DNA of 64,000 nt from Verrucomicrobiota bacterium (GCA_026397915.1 JAPLTX010000007.1:1-64000); one strand, 5' to 3'. Numbered from the stretch's first letter, positions 8,084-17,279 are shown. Notes: a model not told the origin generated them from the letters alone. Numbers and translations are program-made.

Positions 8084-9190
8084 ATGAACTCGCGCGAAGC
8101 TTACATCGCGCTCAACATGATTGACCATGTGGGGCCGGTGCGCGTGAAGCGGCTGCTGGACCGCTTCGGCCAGCCGCAGGCCATCCTCGCCGCCAGCGCG
8201 AAGGAGTTGACACAGGTGGAGGGCGTCGGGCCGGAAGTGGCGAAAGCCATTACCAGCTGGCAGTCGCAGGTGGACCTCGACGCCGAGTTGAAACGCATCG
8301 CCGACTTCGGCGCGCGCGTGCTGACGCTCGACGATCCGGATTATCCGGCCAACCTCCGCGAGATTTACGATCCGCCGCTCGCGCTCTACGTGAAGGGCAC
8401 GCTGGAGCCGCGCGACAAACACGCTGTCGCCATCGTTGGCTCGCGGCAGACGACTTACTACGGTTTGGAAAGCGCGCGCAAGCTCGCCTACCAACTCGCC
8501 TACGCCGGCATGACCGTCGTCAGCGGCCTGGCCCGCGGCATTGACAGCGCTGCGCATCAAGGCGCACTGGCCGCCAACGGCCGCACACTGGCTGTGCTCG
8601 GCACCGGCCTCGACATTGTCTATCCGCCGGAGAATGGCGCGCTCTACGAGAAGATCGCCAGCGGTGGCGGCGCGATCATGACGCAGTTCCCGTTCGGCGT
8701 GCGGCCCGATACACAGCATTTCCCGCTGCGCAACCGCATCGTCAGCGGCCTGTCGCTCGGCATCATCGTCGTCGAGGCGGGCGTCCCCAGCGGCGCGCTC
8801 ATCACGGCGAACATGGCGCTCGACCAGGGCCGCCAGGTCTTTGCGGTGCCGGGCAAAATTGATTCGCCGCAGTCGAAAGGCTGCCACCGCCTCATCAAGA
8901 GCGGCGCAAAACTCGTCGAGGATGCCGAGGATGTGCTCTCTGAGTTTGAGGATTTGTTCCCGAAATCATCGCGGCCGGACGCCCCGCCGGCGGATGCGCC
9001 AACGCTGGAACTGTCCGAGGCCGAGCAGAAAGTTTTCGACGCGATGGGCGACGACGAGACCGACCTCGATCACGTCATCCGGCAAAGCGGATTGACAAGC
9101 GCGGAGGTTTTCGCCACGTTGCTGCGCCTTGAAATGAGGCGGCTGGTCCGGCAACTGCCGGGCAAGCGCTTCGTTCGGGTCAAAGCATGA
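8084..9190 (+). CDS. dprA: DNA-processing protein DprA
   Basis: Loads RecA onto incoming single-stranded DNA during natural transformation. Residues about 1-65 are a SAM/helix-hairpin-helix region (LTQVEGVGPEVAKAI). Residues about 75-285 are the extended Rossmann domain with the conserved VAIVGSRQTTYYG, VVSGLARGIDSAAHQGAL, VLGTGLDIVYPPEN, FPLRNRIVSGLS and VFAVPGKIDSPQSKGCHRLI blocks. Residues about 305-365 form the C-terminal winged helix. All expected blocks are intact, at a normal length of 368. It overlaps topA by four bases (ATGA), a common dprA-topA pairing. Confidence 0.95.
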   Translation: MNSREAYIALNMIDHVGPVRVKRLLDRFGQPQAILAASAKELTQVEGVGPEVAKAITSWQSQVDLDAELKRIADFGARVLTLDDPDYPANLREIYDPPLALYVKGTLEPRDKHAVAIVGSRQTTYYGLESARKLAYQLAYAGMTVVSGLARGIDSAAHQGALAANGRTLAVLGTGLDIVYPPENGALYEKIASGGGAIMTQFPFGVRPDTQHFPLRNRIVSGLSLGIIVVEAGVPSGALITANMALDQGRQVFAVPGKIDSPQSKGCHRLIKSGAKLVEDAEDVLSEFEDLFPKSSRPDAPPADAPTLELSEAEQKVFDAMGDDETDLDHVIRQSGLTSAEVFATLLRLEMRRLVRQLPGKRFVRVKA

Positions 9191-12100
9191 GCGCAAAAAA
9201 CCTTGTCATCGTCGAGTCGCCCGCCAAGGCGAAGACCATCAACAAGTATCTGGGCCGCGACTATGTCGTGAAGGCCTCGATGGGACACGTCCGCGACCTG
9301 CCCAGCACCGGCCTGTGCGTGGACATCAAGAATGACTTTGAGCCGACCTACGAGGTCTCGCCCAAGAAGAAACAGGTGGTCGCCGAGTTGAAGAAGGCGG
9401 CCGAATCCGCCGAAACCGTTTTCCTCGCGCCTGACCCTGACCGCGAAGGCGAGGCGATTGCGTGGCATCTCCGCGAACTGCTCGCAAAGGGCAAGCGCGA
9501 CCACAAGCGGTTCCGCCGCGTCGCGTTCAATGAAATCACCAAGAACGCCGTGCAGCAGGCATTCCTGCAACCGGGCGACATCGAGATGTCGCGCGTGGAC
9601 AGCCAGCAGGCGCGGCGAGTTCTCGACCGCATCGTCGGCTACCAGATCAGCCCGCTGCTCTGGCGTCGCGTCCGCGGCGCGCGCAGCGCCGGTCGCGTGC
9701 AGAGCGTTGCGGTGCGGCTCATCGTGGATCGCGAGCGGGAGATTCGCGCGTTCGTGCCGAAGGAATACTGGTCGGTCGAGGCGGAACTGTGCAAGCTCGT
9801 GGATCCGCGCATGCCGTTCCACACCCGGCTGGTCCGCATCAACGACGACAAGCTGATTGACGTTGAGAAAGGTCTGTTCCTGCTCGGCAACCAGGGCGCC
9901 GCCGACGCGGCGAAGGCCGAACTGGAAGGCGCGGCGTGGAAGGTCGAGAAGGTGGACGAGCAGCCGCGCAAGCGGAACCCGTTCCCGCCGTTCATGACCA
10001 GCACGCTCCAACGCGCCGCCTCCACCAACCTGCGCCTCGGCACCGACCAGACGATGCGCATCGCGCAGCAACTTTACGAAGGTGTTGATGTCGGCGAAGA
10101 AGGCTCGGTCGGTCTCATCACCTACATGCGCACCGATTCGCTGACGGTCTCGCGCGACGCGCAGGCCGAGACGCTCGCTTATATCCGCGAGGCGTTCGGA
10201 GCGGAATATGCGCCAGAAACGCCAAACTTCTACCGCTCGCGCGAGACGGCGCAGGGCGCGCATGAAGCGATCCGACCCACCTCGGTCCGGCGGACGCCGG
10301 AGAGCGTGGCGCAGTATCTGGACCGCCAGCAGCTTGCGCTTTACACGCTGATCTGGAAACGGTTTGTCGCGAGCCAGATGGCGCCGGCGCAGTTGCTCGT
10401 GAAGAGCGTGGACATCCTCGCCCGCAACGAACGCGTCGCCACGCCGCGTGACTTCTGGTTCCGCGCCAGCACCACACAGGTCACGTTTCCCGGCTTTCTC
10501 AAAGTCCACGGCGTCGAGGAAGGCGACGAGGACAAGATGGCGGAGGAAGTTGGCGAGGCAATTCCGCCGCTGACCGCCGCCGAGATGCTGGAACTGCTTA
10601 ACCTGAAACAGGAGCAGCATTTCACCGAGCCGCCGCCGCGCTACTCCGAGGCAACCCTGATCAAGGTGTTGGAGGAGCTCGGCATCGGCCGTCCCAGCAC
10701 CTATGCGCCGACCATCTCGACGATCCAGAAGCGCGAATACGTCGAGAAGGACAAAGGCCGCCTCAAGCCGACGGAGCTTGGCGAGACGACGATAGACCTG
10801 CTGGTAAAGTGGTTTCCCGACCTGCTCGACGTGAAGTTCACCGCGCAGATGGAGGAGCAACTCGACGAAGTGGAATCGGGCAAGATCGAATGGCACGAAC
10901 TGCTCAAGCGGTTCTACAAGGATTTCAAACCGGCACTCGCCAAGGCCAACGAAACCAGGAAGCCGGAGAAGACCAGCCTCAAGTGCCAGGACTGCGGCGC
11001 GCCGATGGTCATCAAGCATGGCCGCAATGGCGAGTTCCTGACCTGCTCGAAATACCCGAAGTGCAAGAACGCCGGTGACTTCACCCGCGACGAGGCCGGC
11101 GCCATCCACATCAAGGAGTTGGAGAAGCTTCACATCCTGTGCGAGAAGTGTGGCCAGCCGATGACCGTGCGCAACGCGCCCACCGGCGAGTTCCTTGCGT
11201 GCTCGGAGTATCCGAAGTGCAAGAACACGATGAACTTCACCCGCGGCGAGGACGGCGAAATTCATGCCAAAGTGCCGGAGAAAACCGGCGCCGTGTGCCC
11301 CAAGTGCGGCGAACCGATGATCGTCAAGAGCGGCAAAGCCGGCGAGTTCCTTGCGTGCTCGGCGTATCCGAAGTGCAAGAGCACGCTGAACTTCACGCGC
11401 GACGCCACCGGCGTCATCGTGCCGGAGAAGAAGGAAGCGACCGGCATCAAGTGCGAGAAGTGCGGTTCGGACATGGTCATCAAGTCCAGCCGCCGCGGGC
11501 CGTTCCTGGCGTGCCCGGGTTACCCGAAATGCCGCAACGCGATGAGCTTCACCCGTGACGAGAGTGGCAAGATCATCCCGAAACCGCGCGCCGAGTCGCT
11601 GATCAAGGTGGATGAGAAATGTGACAAATGCGGTGCGCCGATGGCCATCAAGAGCATGCGACGCGTATCGTTCCTCGCCTGCACCGCGTATCCGAAGTGC
11701 AAAAACACCAAGCCGATGTCGGACAAGTTAAAGGAAGAACTCGCCGCCGTCCGCGCCACGATTGCCGCCAGCCAGCCCCAGACCGAAGCTGCGCCGGCTG
11801 CCAGGCCGAAACCGGTGTTGACGAAAATCGAGTGCGAGAAATGCGGCCAACCGATGGCGATCCGGCAGGGACCACGCGGACAATTCCTCGGCTGCACCGG
11901 CTATCCGAAATGCCGCAACGCAAAGCCAGTGCCGGCCAACGTCGAACTCGCGCCCGAAGCGCCCACGGTCGAACTTGCCGCCCACGGGCCGGTGGAAGCG
12001 ACGGCAGAACAACTGAAGCAGAAGAAAGCCGAAGCAACGGCTCAAGTCGCCGCGCCCAGTCCGCAATTGCCGGCGACGACCGACGAGAAGTGCGAAAAAT

Positions 12101-12207
12101 GCGGTGCGCCGATGACCGTCCGCAGCGGGCGGTTTGGGCCGTTCCTGGCGTGCTCGGCCTACCCGAAGTGCAAAACCACGAAAAAACTTCCGCCGCCGCC
12201 GGCGTAG
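9187..12207 (+). CDS. topA: DNA topoisomerase I with seven C-terminal zinc ribbons
   Basis: Relaxes negative supercoils through a transient 5' phosphotyrosine link. The TOPRIM domain starts at residue 4 (NLVIVESPAKAKTINKYLG) and carries the acidic triad in APDPDREGEAIAWH. The active-site tyrosine is Tyr313 in LITYMRTDS. The gate and hinge domains run to about residue 590. From about residue 600 to 1003 there are seven copies of a C-x2-C-G...C-x-x-YPKC-type zinc ribbon, against three canonical ones in E. coli. Repeats 5, 6 and 7 are separated by Ala/Pro/Lys-rich linkers. The start codon overlaps dprA's stop. The following recombinase gene probably begins within the last 40 bp. Confidence 0.96.
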   Translation: MSAKNLVIVESPAKAKTINKYLGRDYVVKASMGHVRDLPSTGLCVDIKNDFEPTYEVSPKKKQVVAELKKAAESAETVFLAPDPDREGEAIAWHLRELLAKGKRDHKRFRRVAFNEITKNAVQQAFLQPGDIEMSRVDSQQARRVLDRIVGYQISPLLWRRVRGARSAGRVQSVAVRLIVDREREIRAFVPKEYWSVEAELCKLVDPRMPFHTRLVRINDDKLIDVEKGLFLLGNQGAADAAKAELEGAAWKVEKVDEQPRKRNPFPPFMTSTLQRAASTNLRLGTDQTMRIAQQLYEGVDVGEEGSVGLITYMRTDSLTVSRDAQAETLAYIREAFGAEYAPETPNFYRSRETAQGAHEAIRPTSVRRTPESVAQYLDRQQLALYTLIWKRFVASQMAPAQLLVKSVDILARNERVATPRDFWFRASTTQVTFPGFLKVHGVEEGDEDKMAEEVGEAIPPLTAAEMLELLNLKQEQHFTEPPPRYSEATLIKVLEELGIGRPSTYAPTISTIQKREYVEKDKGRLKPTELGETTIDLLVKWFPDLLDVKFTAQMEEQLDEVESGKIEWHELLKRFYKDFKPALAKANETRKPEKTSLKCQDCGAPMVIKHGRNGEFLTCSKYPKCKNAGDFTRDEAGAIHIKELEKLHILCEKCGQPMTVRNAPTGEFLACSEYPKCKNTMNFTRGEDGEIHAKVPEKTGAVCPKCGEPMIVKSGKAGEFLACSAYPKCKSTLNFTRDATGVIVPEKKEATGIKCEKCGSDMVIKSSRRGPFLACPGYPKCRNAMSFTRDESGKIIPKPRAESLIKVDEKCDKCGAPMAIKSMRRVSFLACTAYPKCKNTKPMSDKLKEELAAVRATIAASQPQTEAAPAARPKPVLTKIECEKCGQPMAIRQGPRGQFLGCTGYPKCRNAKPVPANVELAPEAPTVELAAHGPVEATAEQLKQKKAEATAQVAAPSPQLPATTDEKCEKCGAPMTVRSGRFGPFLACSAYPKCKTTKKLPPPPA

Positions 12208-13268
12208 CCGCTGCGCGCGACGAACTGGTCCACGACTTCCTGCAATACCTGCAGGCCGAGCGCAATGCATCGGCCCTCACCCTGCGCAACTACGAACAGT
12301 GCCTCCGCGAATTCCGCGTCTGGATGGCGGAAGGTGGAACGTTGAGCGTGAAGCGTGGAGCGTCGAGTGTTGGCGGTCCAAGACCAGCGGAGCAAAAACC
12401 TCCGACGCCCCGCACATCCGCACACGCCCCACACTCCACGCCCCACGTCCCACGTCCTTTGGACTGGCGCGCCATCGAGCCGTTCCAGTGTCGGCGCTAC
12501 CTGATGGCGCTAATGCAGGCGGGGCTGAAACGAGCGACGGTGGCGTTACGCATCGCCAGCCTGCGGTCGTTCTATCGTTTCCTCATGCGGCGCGGCATCG
12601 TGAAAGACAACCCGCTCAGCGGCCTCATCATGCCGAAGCGCGAGAAACGCCTTCCGCGATTCCTGACGCTGCATCAAGTCAACGATCTGCTCAACGCGCC
12701 GCTAAAGATTGCCGAGCCTGCACCCGATGACAAGAAGCGCGGCCCTGGCCGTCCGCCCGCGCCGCACGTGCCGTGGCGCGACAAAGCCATCCTCGAAACG
12801 CTCTACAGCGCCGGCCTGCGCGTCCACGAAATCTGCAACCTCAACCGTGGCCACATTGATCTGCTCAGCGAGGTCGTCATCGTGCGCGGCAAGGGTGGCA
12901 AGGAGCGGCTTTGTCCCGTCGGCCGGCCCGCGCTCGACGCGATCGAGGTTTACTGGTCCAAACTGCCGCCGCAGGCCCCGCACGGTCGCGACGTGCCGGC
13001 GTTTCTCGACAGCCACTTGCGCCGCCTCAAACCACACGAAGTCCAGCGCAAAATGAAAACCTACCTGAAGATGGCCGGCATCGGCGCGGACCTGACGCCG
13101 CATAAGTTGCGCCACAGCTTCGCCACGCACCTGCTCGACGCCGGCGCCGACCTGCGCAGCGTGCAGGAGCTGCTCGGCCACTCCAGTCTCTCCACGACAC
13201 AGGTTTACACCCACGTCACCTCCGCGCGCCTCAAACAGGTTTACGACAAAACGCATCCGCGGGCGTGA
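12168..13268 (+). CDS. XerC/XerD-type tyrosine recombinase with in-frame repeat insertion
   Basis: Resolves chromosome dimers at dif with a partner recombinase. The N-terminal SAM-like domain spans about residues 20-150 and the catalytic domain about 165-360. All catalytic residues are visible: Arg in SAGLRVHEI, Lys in RGKGGKER, His and Arg in PHKLRHSFATHLLDAG, His in LLGHSSLSTTQ, and the nucleophile Tyr347 (QVYTHV). The start is uncertain: no ATG is near, and GTG at 12168, inside topA, is the best candidate (366 residues). About 45 residues rich in Ser/Pro/His/Arg are inserted inside the N-terminal domain (about residues 56-100). They coincide exactly with a repetitive DNA element. Confidence 0.85.
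   Translation: MQNHEKTSAAAGVAAARDELVHDFLQYLQAERNASALTLRNYEQCLREFRVWMAEGGTLSVKRGASSVGGPRPAEQKPPTPRTSAHAPHSTPHVPRPLDWRAIEPFQCRRYLMALMQAGLKRATVALRIASLRSFYRFLMRRGIVKDNPLSGLIMPKREKRLPRFLTLHQVNDLLNAPLKIAEPAPDDKKRGPGRPPAPHVPWRDKAILETLYSAGLRVHEICNLNRGHIDLLSEVVIVRGKGGKERLCPVGRPALDAIEVYWSKLPPQAPHGRDVPAFLDSHLRRLKPHEVQRKMKTYLKMAGIGADLTPHKLRHSFATHLLDAGADLRSVQELLGHSSLSTTQVYTHVTSARLKQVYDKTHPRA
12336..12463. repeat. Repetitive element inserted in frame inside the xer gene
   Basis: The left part is a chain of related words (GAGCGTGAAGCGTGGAGCGT). The right part is its imperfect complement (CACACTCCACGCCCCACGTC). The two arms could fold back on each other. Similar words occur downstream at 13270-13300 (GGAGTGATGGAGTGTGGAG) and, on the other strand, at 25576-25607. 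The element is open in the xer frame and encodes low-complexity residues absent from ordinary Xer proteins. Confidence 0.6.
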
Positions 13269-13324
13269 ACTGAGCAGCGGAGTGATGGAGTGTGGAGTAA
13301 TGGGGACGGAAGCCGCCCGCCGAA

Positions 13325-13385
13325 CGCTAAACACGTGAAAGTCGAACGAATCCGTTTTCTTTAACGCTTCTTCGTGTGTTTAGCG
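13325..13385. repeat. Inverted repeat between xer and gmhA
   Basis: CGCTAAACAC (13325-13334) is perfectly complementary to GTGTTTAGCG (13376-13385), with a 41-nt loop that itself contains weaker complementarity. The word TTAGCGGGCAG directly at its right edge recurs at 17311-17321 beside another CGCTAA inverted repeat. No T-tract follows. It could be a mobile palindromic unit or a processing/termination structure. Confidence 0.45.
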
Positions 13386-13450
13386 GGCAGAGTCCCTATC
13401 CGCAAAACTTTTGCTGGACGCTCCCTCTCTCGCCAGCCAACATTCACGCC

Positions 13451-14014
13451 ATGCAAGTCAACCTTACCGATCTCATCACCGACGCGAGCCGTGTCATCGC
13501 CAGCGTGCTCAACCACGAAACCGCCATCCGCGCCAGCGGCGATGCGATGACGCGCGCGCTGCGGGCAGGCGGGAAGATACTCACCGCCGGCAACGGTGGT
13601 TCCGCCGCCGACGCGATGCACCTCGCCGAGGAACTCGTCGGCCGCTACAAGGGCAACCGCCGTGCGCTGGCCGCCGTCGCCCTCAACAGCGACGCCACCG
13701 CGCTGACGTGCATCGCCAACGATTTCTCATTCAACGAGATATACTCCCGCCAGATCGAGGCGCTCGGCCGAAAAGGCGACGTGCTCGTGGTGTTTTCCAC
13801 CAGCGGCAACTCGTCGAACATTCTCAACGCCCTCGCCGCCGCCAAAACATGCGGCATGGTCACCGTCGCGATGCTCGGCAAGAGCGGCGGCAAGGCCGCA
13901 GGCCGCGCCGATCACGAAATTATCATCGCCAGCCAGGACGGCGCGCGCGTTCAGGAAGCCCACACGCTCATCCTGCATCTGTGGTTGGAGTTGATCGAAG
14001 CGGCGCTGGAATAA
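13451..14014 (+). CDS. gmhA: Phosphoheptose isomerase (SIS domain)
   Basis: Isomerises sedoheptulose 7-phosphate to D-glycero-D-manno-heptose 7-phosphate, the first step to lipopolysaccharide heptose. The 187-residue protein is full length and nearly all SIS domain. GKILTAGNGGSAADAMHLAEELVGRY carries the phosphate-binding Asn-Gly-Gly-Ser and the catalytic-site Glu. VVFSTSGNSSNILNAL is the second phosphate loop, and the C-terminal EAHTLILHLW helix holds the zinc/active-site His. The start MQVNLTD is chosen by family length; a longer frame upstream would enter the inverted repeat. This supports a diderm envelope with heptose-containing LPS. Confidence 0.85.
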   Translation: MQVNLTDLITDASRVIASVLNHETAIRASGDAMTRALRAGGKILTAGNGGSAADAMHLAEELVGRYKGNRRALAAVALNSDATALTCIANDFSFNEIYSRQIEALGRKGDVLVVFSTSGNSSNILNALAAAKTCGMVTVAMLGKSGGKAAGRADHEIIIASQDGARVQEAHTLILHLWLELIEAALE

Positions 14015-14131
14015 AGTTTCCTATTGCTGCTGCCGGCAGGTGTCAGGTCATCCACAGTTGCGCAGCATGGCGCACGCAGCAACAGCAGGGCGATCTCAAC
14101 CCAGCCTCCGTCATCAACCGTAATAAAACCG

Positions 14132-14148
14132 GCGGGCAAGATGCCCGC
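14132..14148. repeat. Short palindromic hairpin element
   Basis: GCGGGCA (14132-14138) and TGCCCGC (14142-14148) form a perfect 7-bp stem with an AGA loop, in the 147-bp gap between convergent genes. The spacing and sequence style resemble dispersed REP-like hairpins. The gap otherwise holds nothing recognisable. Confidence 0.4.
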
Positions 14149-14161
14149 GCTCCCAGGCGGC

Positions 14162-14629
14162 TTAACCTCCGCCGTAGGACTTGCGGTATTTGACCTTTTC
14201 TTCGGGCGGCGGGCCGGCGGGCGCGGGTGGCGTGGCGGGTTTATCGGCGGCTGGCGCTGATGTTGGCGCGGGAGCTTCCGGCTGCGGGGCAGGCGCGGCG
14301 GGTTGCGCGGCTTCGGGCGCAGGCGGCGGCGCTTCGGCGCCGGCCTTGCGGGCGACCTCCACAAAGATGATGTGAAGTTGGTCGAGGCTGCTCTTGATGA
14401 TCTGGTCTTCGTGCGCGTTGCGGTTGCCGGTGGTCTTGGCTTCCAACATGCCCAGCATGTCCACAAAGGCGGCAGCGGCTTCGAGATCGGGCGGCGGCGG
14501 TTGCTGGCCTTCGGGGGCGAGTTTACCCATCGCGAGCAGGGCGTTGGTGGAAATCATCCGCACGAGCATGTAGAACAGCTCGGTGTCGTGCTGCTCAGCC
14601 ATGGGGTCTTGTTGTTGAACTTCAGCCAT
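14162..14629 (-). CDS. DUF1844 domain-containing protein
   Basis: A 155-residue soluble protein. Residues about 15-95 match the DUF1844 pattern: F-Y-x-L-V helix, a Pro-x-Leu-x-x-Ala-x-x-x-Val-Asp-x-Leu block (PPPDLEAAAAFVDMLGMLEAK-like), KTTGN, then E-x-x-I-x-x-x-L-x-x-L-x-x-x-FVE. The last 60 residues are a low-complexity Ala/Pro linker ending KVKYRKSYGGG. The function of the family is not established. The ATG at 14629 is chosen for the AGGAAAGGA five nt before it. It lies 16 bp downstream of the M16 peptidase gene on the same strand, so probably co-transcribed. Confidence 0.75.
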   Translation of the reverse strand: MAEVQQQDPMAEQHDTELFYMLVRMISTNALLAMGKLAPEGQQPPPPDLEAAAAFVDMLGMLEAKTTGNRNAHEDQIIKSSLDQLHIIFVEVARKAGAEAPPPAPEAAQPAAPAPQPEAPAPTSAPAADKPATPPAPAGPPPEEKVKYRKSYGGG

Positions 14630-14645
14630 AATTCCTTTCCTGTTT

Positions 14646-17279
14646 CTACTTCGGCCGCACGATGGCGATGGCGGCGGCGTTGCCGAAATATTTGCGCGCA
14701 ACGCGCTGGATGTCGGCGGCGGTCACGGCGTCGTATCGTTTCTCGTAATCCTTGTAGAACTTGTAACCGAGTCCGTATAGCTCGTCGAGGGCGATCTCGC
14801 CGGCAAGCTCGGCATTGGATTGGAAGGCGATCTTCTTCTCGCTGATCAGCTTGGCCTTGGCACGGGCCATCTCGTCGGCGGAAAGACCGGCTTCGCGGAC
14901 CTTGCCGATCTCCTTGATTAGCTCCGCTTCGGCGAGTTTGGCTTTCGCCGGGTCGGTGCCGATGTAGAAGAGGAAGTAACCGGGATCGAGCCCGACGAGC
15001 TGGCTGGAGCCGGTGTAGTAGCAGAGCGCCAACTCGTCGCGCAGTCGCCGGAACAGCGGCGAACTGAGGCCGCTGAGTCCTTCCTGGATCACATCCAGCA
15101 CGAAACGGTCGGCGCTGGAGACAGTCACGCCCTGGTAGCCGATGAAGATCACGGCCTGCTCGCGCTGCGCGATTTCCTCCGTGCGCACGACGCTCGTCAA
15201 CAGGGCGGCGGGCGGGTTCTTTGGCAACACGTCGCCGGCGCGGCTCCGCTTGAGCTTGCCGAATGTTTTCTCAACGGCCTTGCGCACGTCGTCGGCCTTC
15301 ACGTTGCCGCAGACGGCCAGCACCATGTTGCCCGGCACGACGAGCCGGGCGTGATGAGCGACGAGGTCCGCGCGCGTGAGCTTTGCGACACTGGTCTCGG
15401 TGCCGTTGCTGGTCATGTGGTAGGGGTGCGCGCCAAAGAGCGCGCGGCGCATCAGCTTTGACGCCATCGCGGTTGGCTTTTCCTTCTCGCTCTTGATCGC
15501 GCCAAGCTGGATTTGTTTTTCGCGGATGACAGCTTCTTCGGGAAACGCCGGGTGGAGCCAGACATCGGCGAGCACGTCGAGCGCTTTGGCGAAGTCCGCG
15601 TTCAGGGCCTCGACGGTAATGCCGAAGCTGTTGTTGCCGCCGCTGGCGCTGATGGAGCCGCCGCCGCTCTCGATCTCGTCGGCAATCTGCTCGGCGGAGC
15701 GCGAGCCGGTGCCTTTGAGCAGCAGCCGCGACATCAGCGCGGTGACGCCGTTGTTCGCTTCGGTCTCCGCCAGCAAGCCGCCTTTGCAGGTGGCGTAAAA
15801 ACTCACGAACGGCAGCCGCCGGTCCTCGCGCACGAGCAGCCACAGACCGTTGGGAAGTTCGAACCGCTTCACCTCGATCTCGCCGCGCTCAGCCTTCGCG
15901 CGGGCGAGTTTGCCGAGCGTGCCAGGCGGGTTGACGCTGACAACGGAGAGGTTGTCATCGCGGAGATACTTGCGAGCCACCTGCTGGAGGTCGGCGGTGG
16001 TGATCTTGGCGACGCGCTCCAGATAGCGGCGCGTGAACTCCAGGTCGCCGGCTACGGTTTCGTTCACGCCGATGTCGGACGCCTGGCCGGCCATCGTCTT
16101 GAGACTGGCGAACTGGGCGGCAAGCGCCAGCTTCTTGGCTTTGTCCAACTCGCTGGCCGAGACCGGCTTGGCCGTGAGCTTCGCGATCTCCGCCAGCGCT
16201 TCCTTCTCCGTCGCGGCGCGTTTGCCAGGTTCGAGCGTGGTCGCCACGAGGAACAACCCCGGATAGTTTGGCGTATAGGACGACGCGCTGACCGACTGGA
16301 CCAAGCTCTTGCGGTCACGGAGCTGCTGGTAAAGACGCGAACTCTTGCCGTGGCCGGCGATGTAGGCCAGCAGGTCGAGCGCGACCGCGTCGGGATGCCG
16401 CGCGTCGCAGATATGCCAGGCGAAGCAGAGACGAGAAAGGTTGATGGGACGCTCCTCGTGCGCCTCACGGCGGCCGAGTTGCGCCGACTCCTCCGGGATG
16501 TAAACCGGAGCGACGGCACATCGCTGGAAGGACTTGAAGGTTTCGCGCACGCGCGCCTCGACCTTCGTCGCATCGAAGTCGCCGACGACGACAAAAACCA
16601 TGTTGTCGGGCGAGTAACGCGACTTGTAGTAGCGGTAGGCGTCCTCGCGCGTCAGGCGGCGGTATATTTCCTCGTAGCCGATGATCGGGTGGCGATATGG
16701 ATGCGTGGTGTAGGCGGTGTTCCAGAGCAACAACGACGTCATGCGGTCGGGATCGTCGCGATTCATCGCCAGCTCGCGGAGGATCACCTGCTGCTCTTTC
16801 TTGTATTCGTCCTCCGGCAGCGTCGAGTGCATGATCGAGTCGGCGATCACGTCAATCGCCGTGTCGAGACCGCTGGTGGTGCCGGGCTTGCTGCCGTCCA
16901 CAGGAATGTCAATCTGATACACCGTCCGCTCGTAGCTGGTGTAGGCGTTCATGTGGCCGCCCTTGTCAGCGACCTCCTGCGCGATGCGACCGACACCGCG
17001 TTTCTCGGTGCCCTTGAACAGCATGTGCTCAAGGATGTGCGAGAGGCCCGCACCCATCTGCGAGCCTTCGTGAATGCTGCCGGTCTTCACCCACATCTGC
17101 ACGCTGGCCACCGGCGCGCTGTGGTCTTCGCGCAACAACACGATCATCCCGTTGTCTAGCACGGCACGGCGCACGGAACCGCCGTCGAGCGCGCTCAAGT
17201 CGAGTTTCAGGTCTTTGGCGTTGGCAGTCATGGCGGTCATGGTAAGAAGCAGGCCGAGAAGACAGAGCGTATGTTTCAT
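14646..17279 (-). CDS. Exported M16-family zinc metallopeptidase, two tandem peptidase units
   Basis: An 877-residue protein. Residues 1-21 are a signal peptide ending in ANA. The first M16 half (about 30-440) carries the zinc-binding inverted motif H-x-x-E-H in LSHILEHMLFKGT (about residues 82-87) with the downstream Glu in ELAMNRDDPD. The second half (about 460-877) has the same fold but lacks H-x-x-E-H, having GVTALMSRLLLKGT at that place, so it is the inactive partner half. This one-chain arrangement is normal for bacterial pitrilysin-like proteins of this size. Probable periplasmic peptide degradation. Confidence 0.9.
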   Translation of the reverse strand: MKHTLCLLGLLLTMTAMTANAKDLKLDLSALDGGSVRRAVLDNGMIVLLREDHSAPVASVQMWVKTGSIHEGSQMGAGLSHILEHMLFKGTEKRGVGRIAQEVADKGGHMNAYTSYERTVYQIDIPVDGSKPGTTSGLDTAIDVIADSIMHSTLPEDEYKKEQQVILRELAMNRDDPDRMTSLLLWNTAYTTHPYRHPIIGYEEIYRRLTREDAYRYYKSRYSPDNMVFVVVGDFDATKVEARVRETFKSFQRCAVAPVYIPEESAQLGRREAHEERPINLSRLCFAWHICDARHPDAVALDLLAYIAGHGKSSRLYQQLRDRKSLVQSVSASSYTPNYPGLFLVATTLEPGKRAATEKEALAEIAKLTAKPVSASELDKAKKLALAAQFASLKTMAGQASDIGVNETVAGDLEFTRRYLERVAKITTADLQQVARKYLRDDNLSVVSVNPPGTLGKLARAKAERGEIEVKRFELPNGLWLLVREDRRLPFVSFYATCKGGLLAETEANNGVTALMSRLLLKGTGSRSAEQIADEIESGGGSISASGGNNSFGITVEALNADFAKALDVLADVWLHPAFPEEAVIREKQIQLGAIKSEKEKPTAMASKLMRRALFGAHPYHMTSNGTETSVAKLTRADLVAHHARLVVPGNMVLAVCGNVKADDVRKAVEKTFGKLKRSRAGDVLPKNPPAALLTSVVRTEEIAQREQAVIFIGYQGVTVSSADRFVLDVIQEGLSGLSSPLFRRLRDELALCYYTGSSQLVGLDPGYFLFYIGTDPAKAKLAEAELIKEIGKVREAGLSADEMARAKAKLISEKKIAFQSNAELAGEIALDELYGLGYKFYKDYEKRYDAVTAADIQRVARKYFGNAAAIAIVRPK

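Noticed and set aside
9070..11265. A 731-codon minus-strand open frame
   Set aside because: Antisense to topA, with low-complexity composition and no domain.
11628..12167. Extended N-terminus for the Xer recombinase, in frame through topA
   Set aside because: The frame is open only because it shadows topA's zinc ribbons; normal Xer length places the start near 12168.
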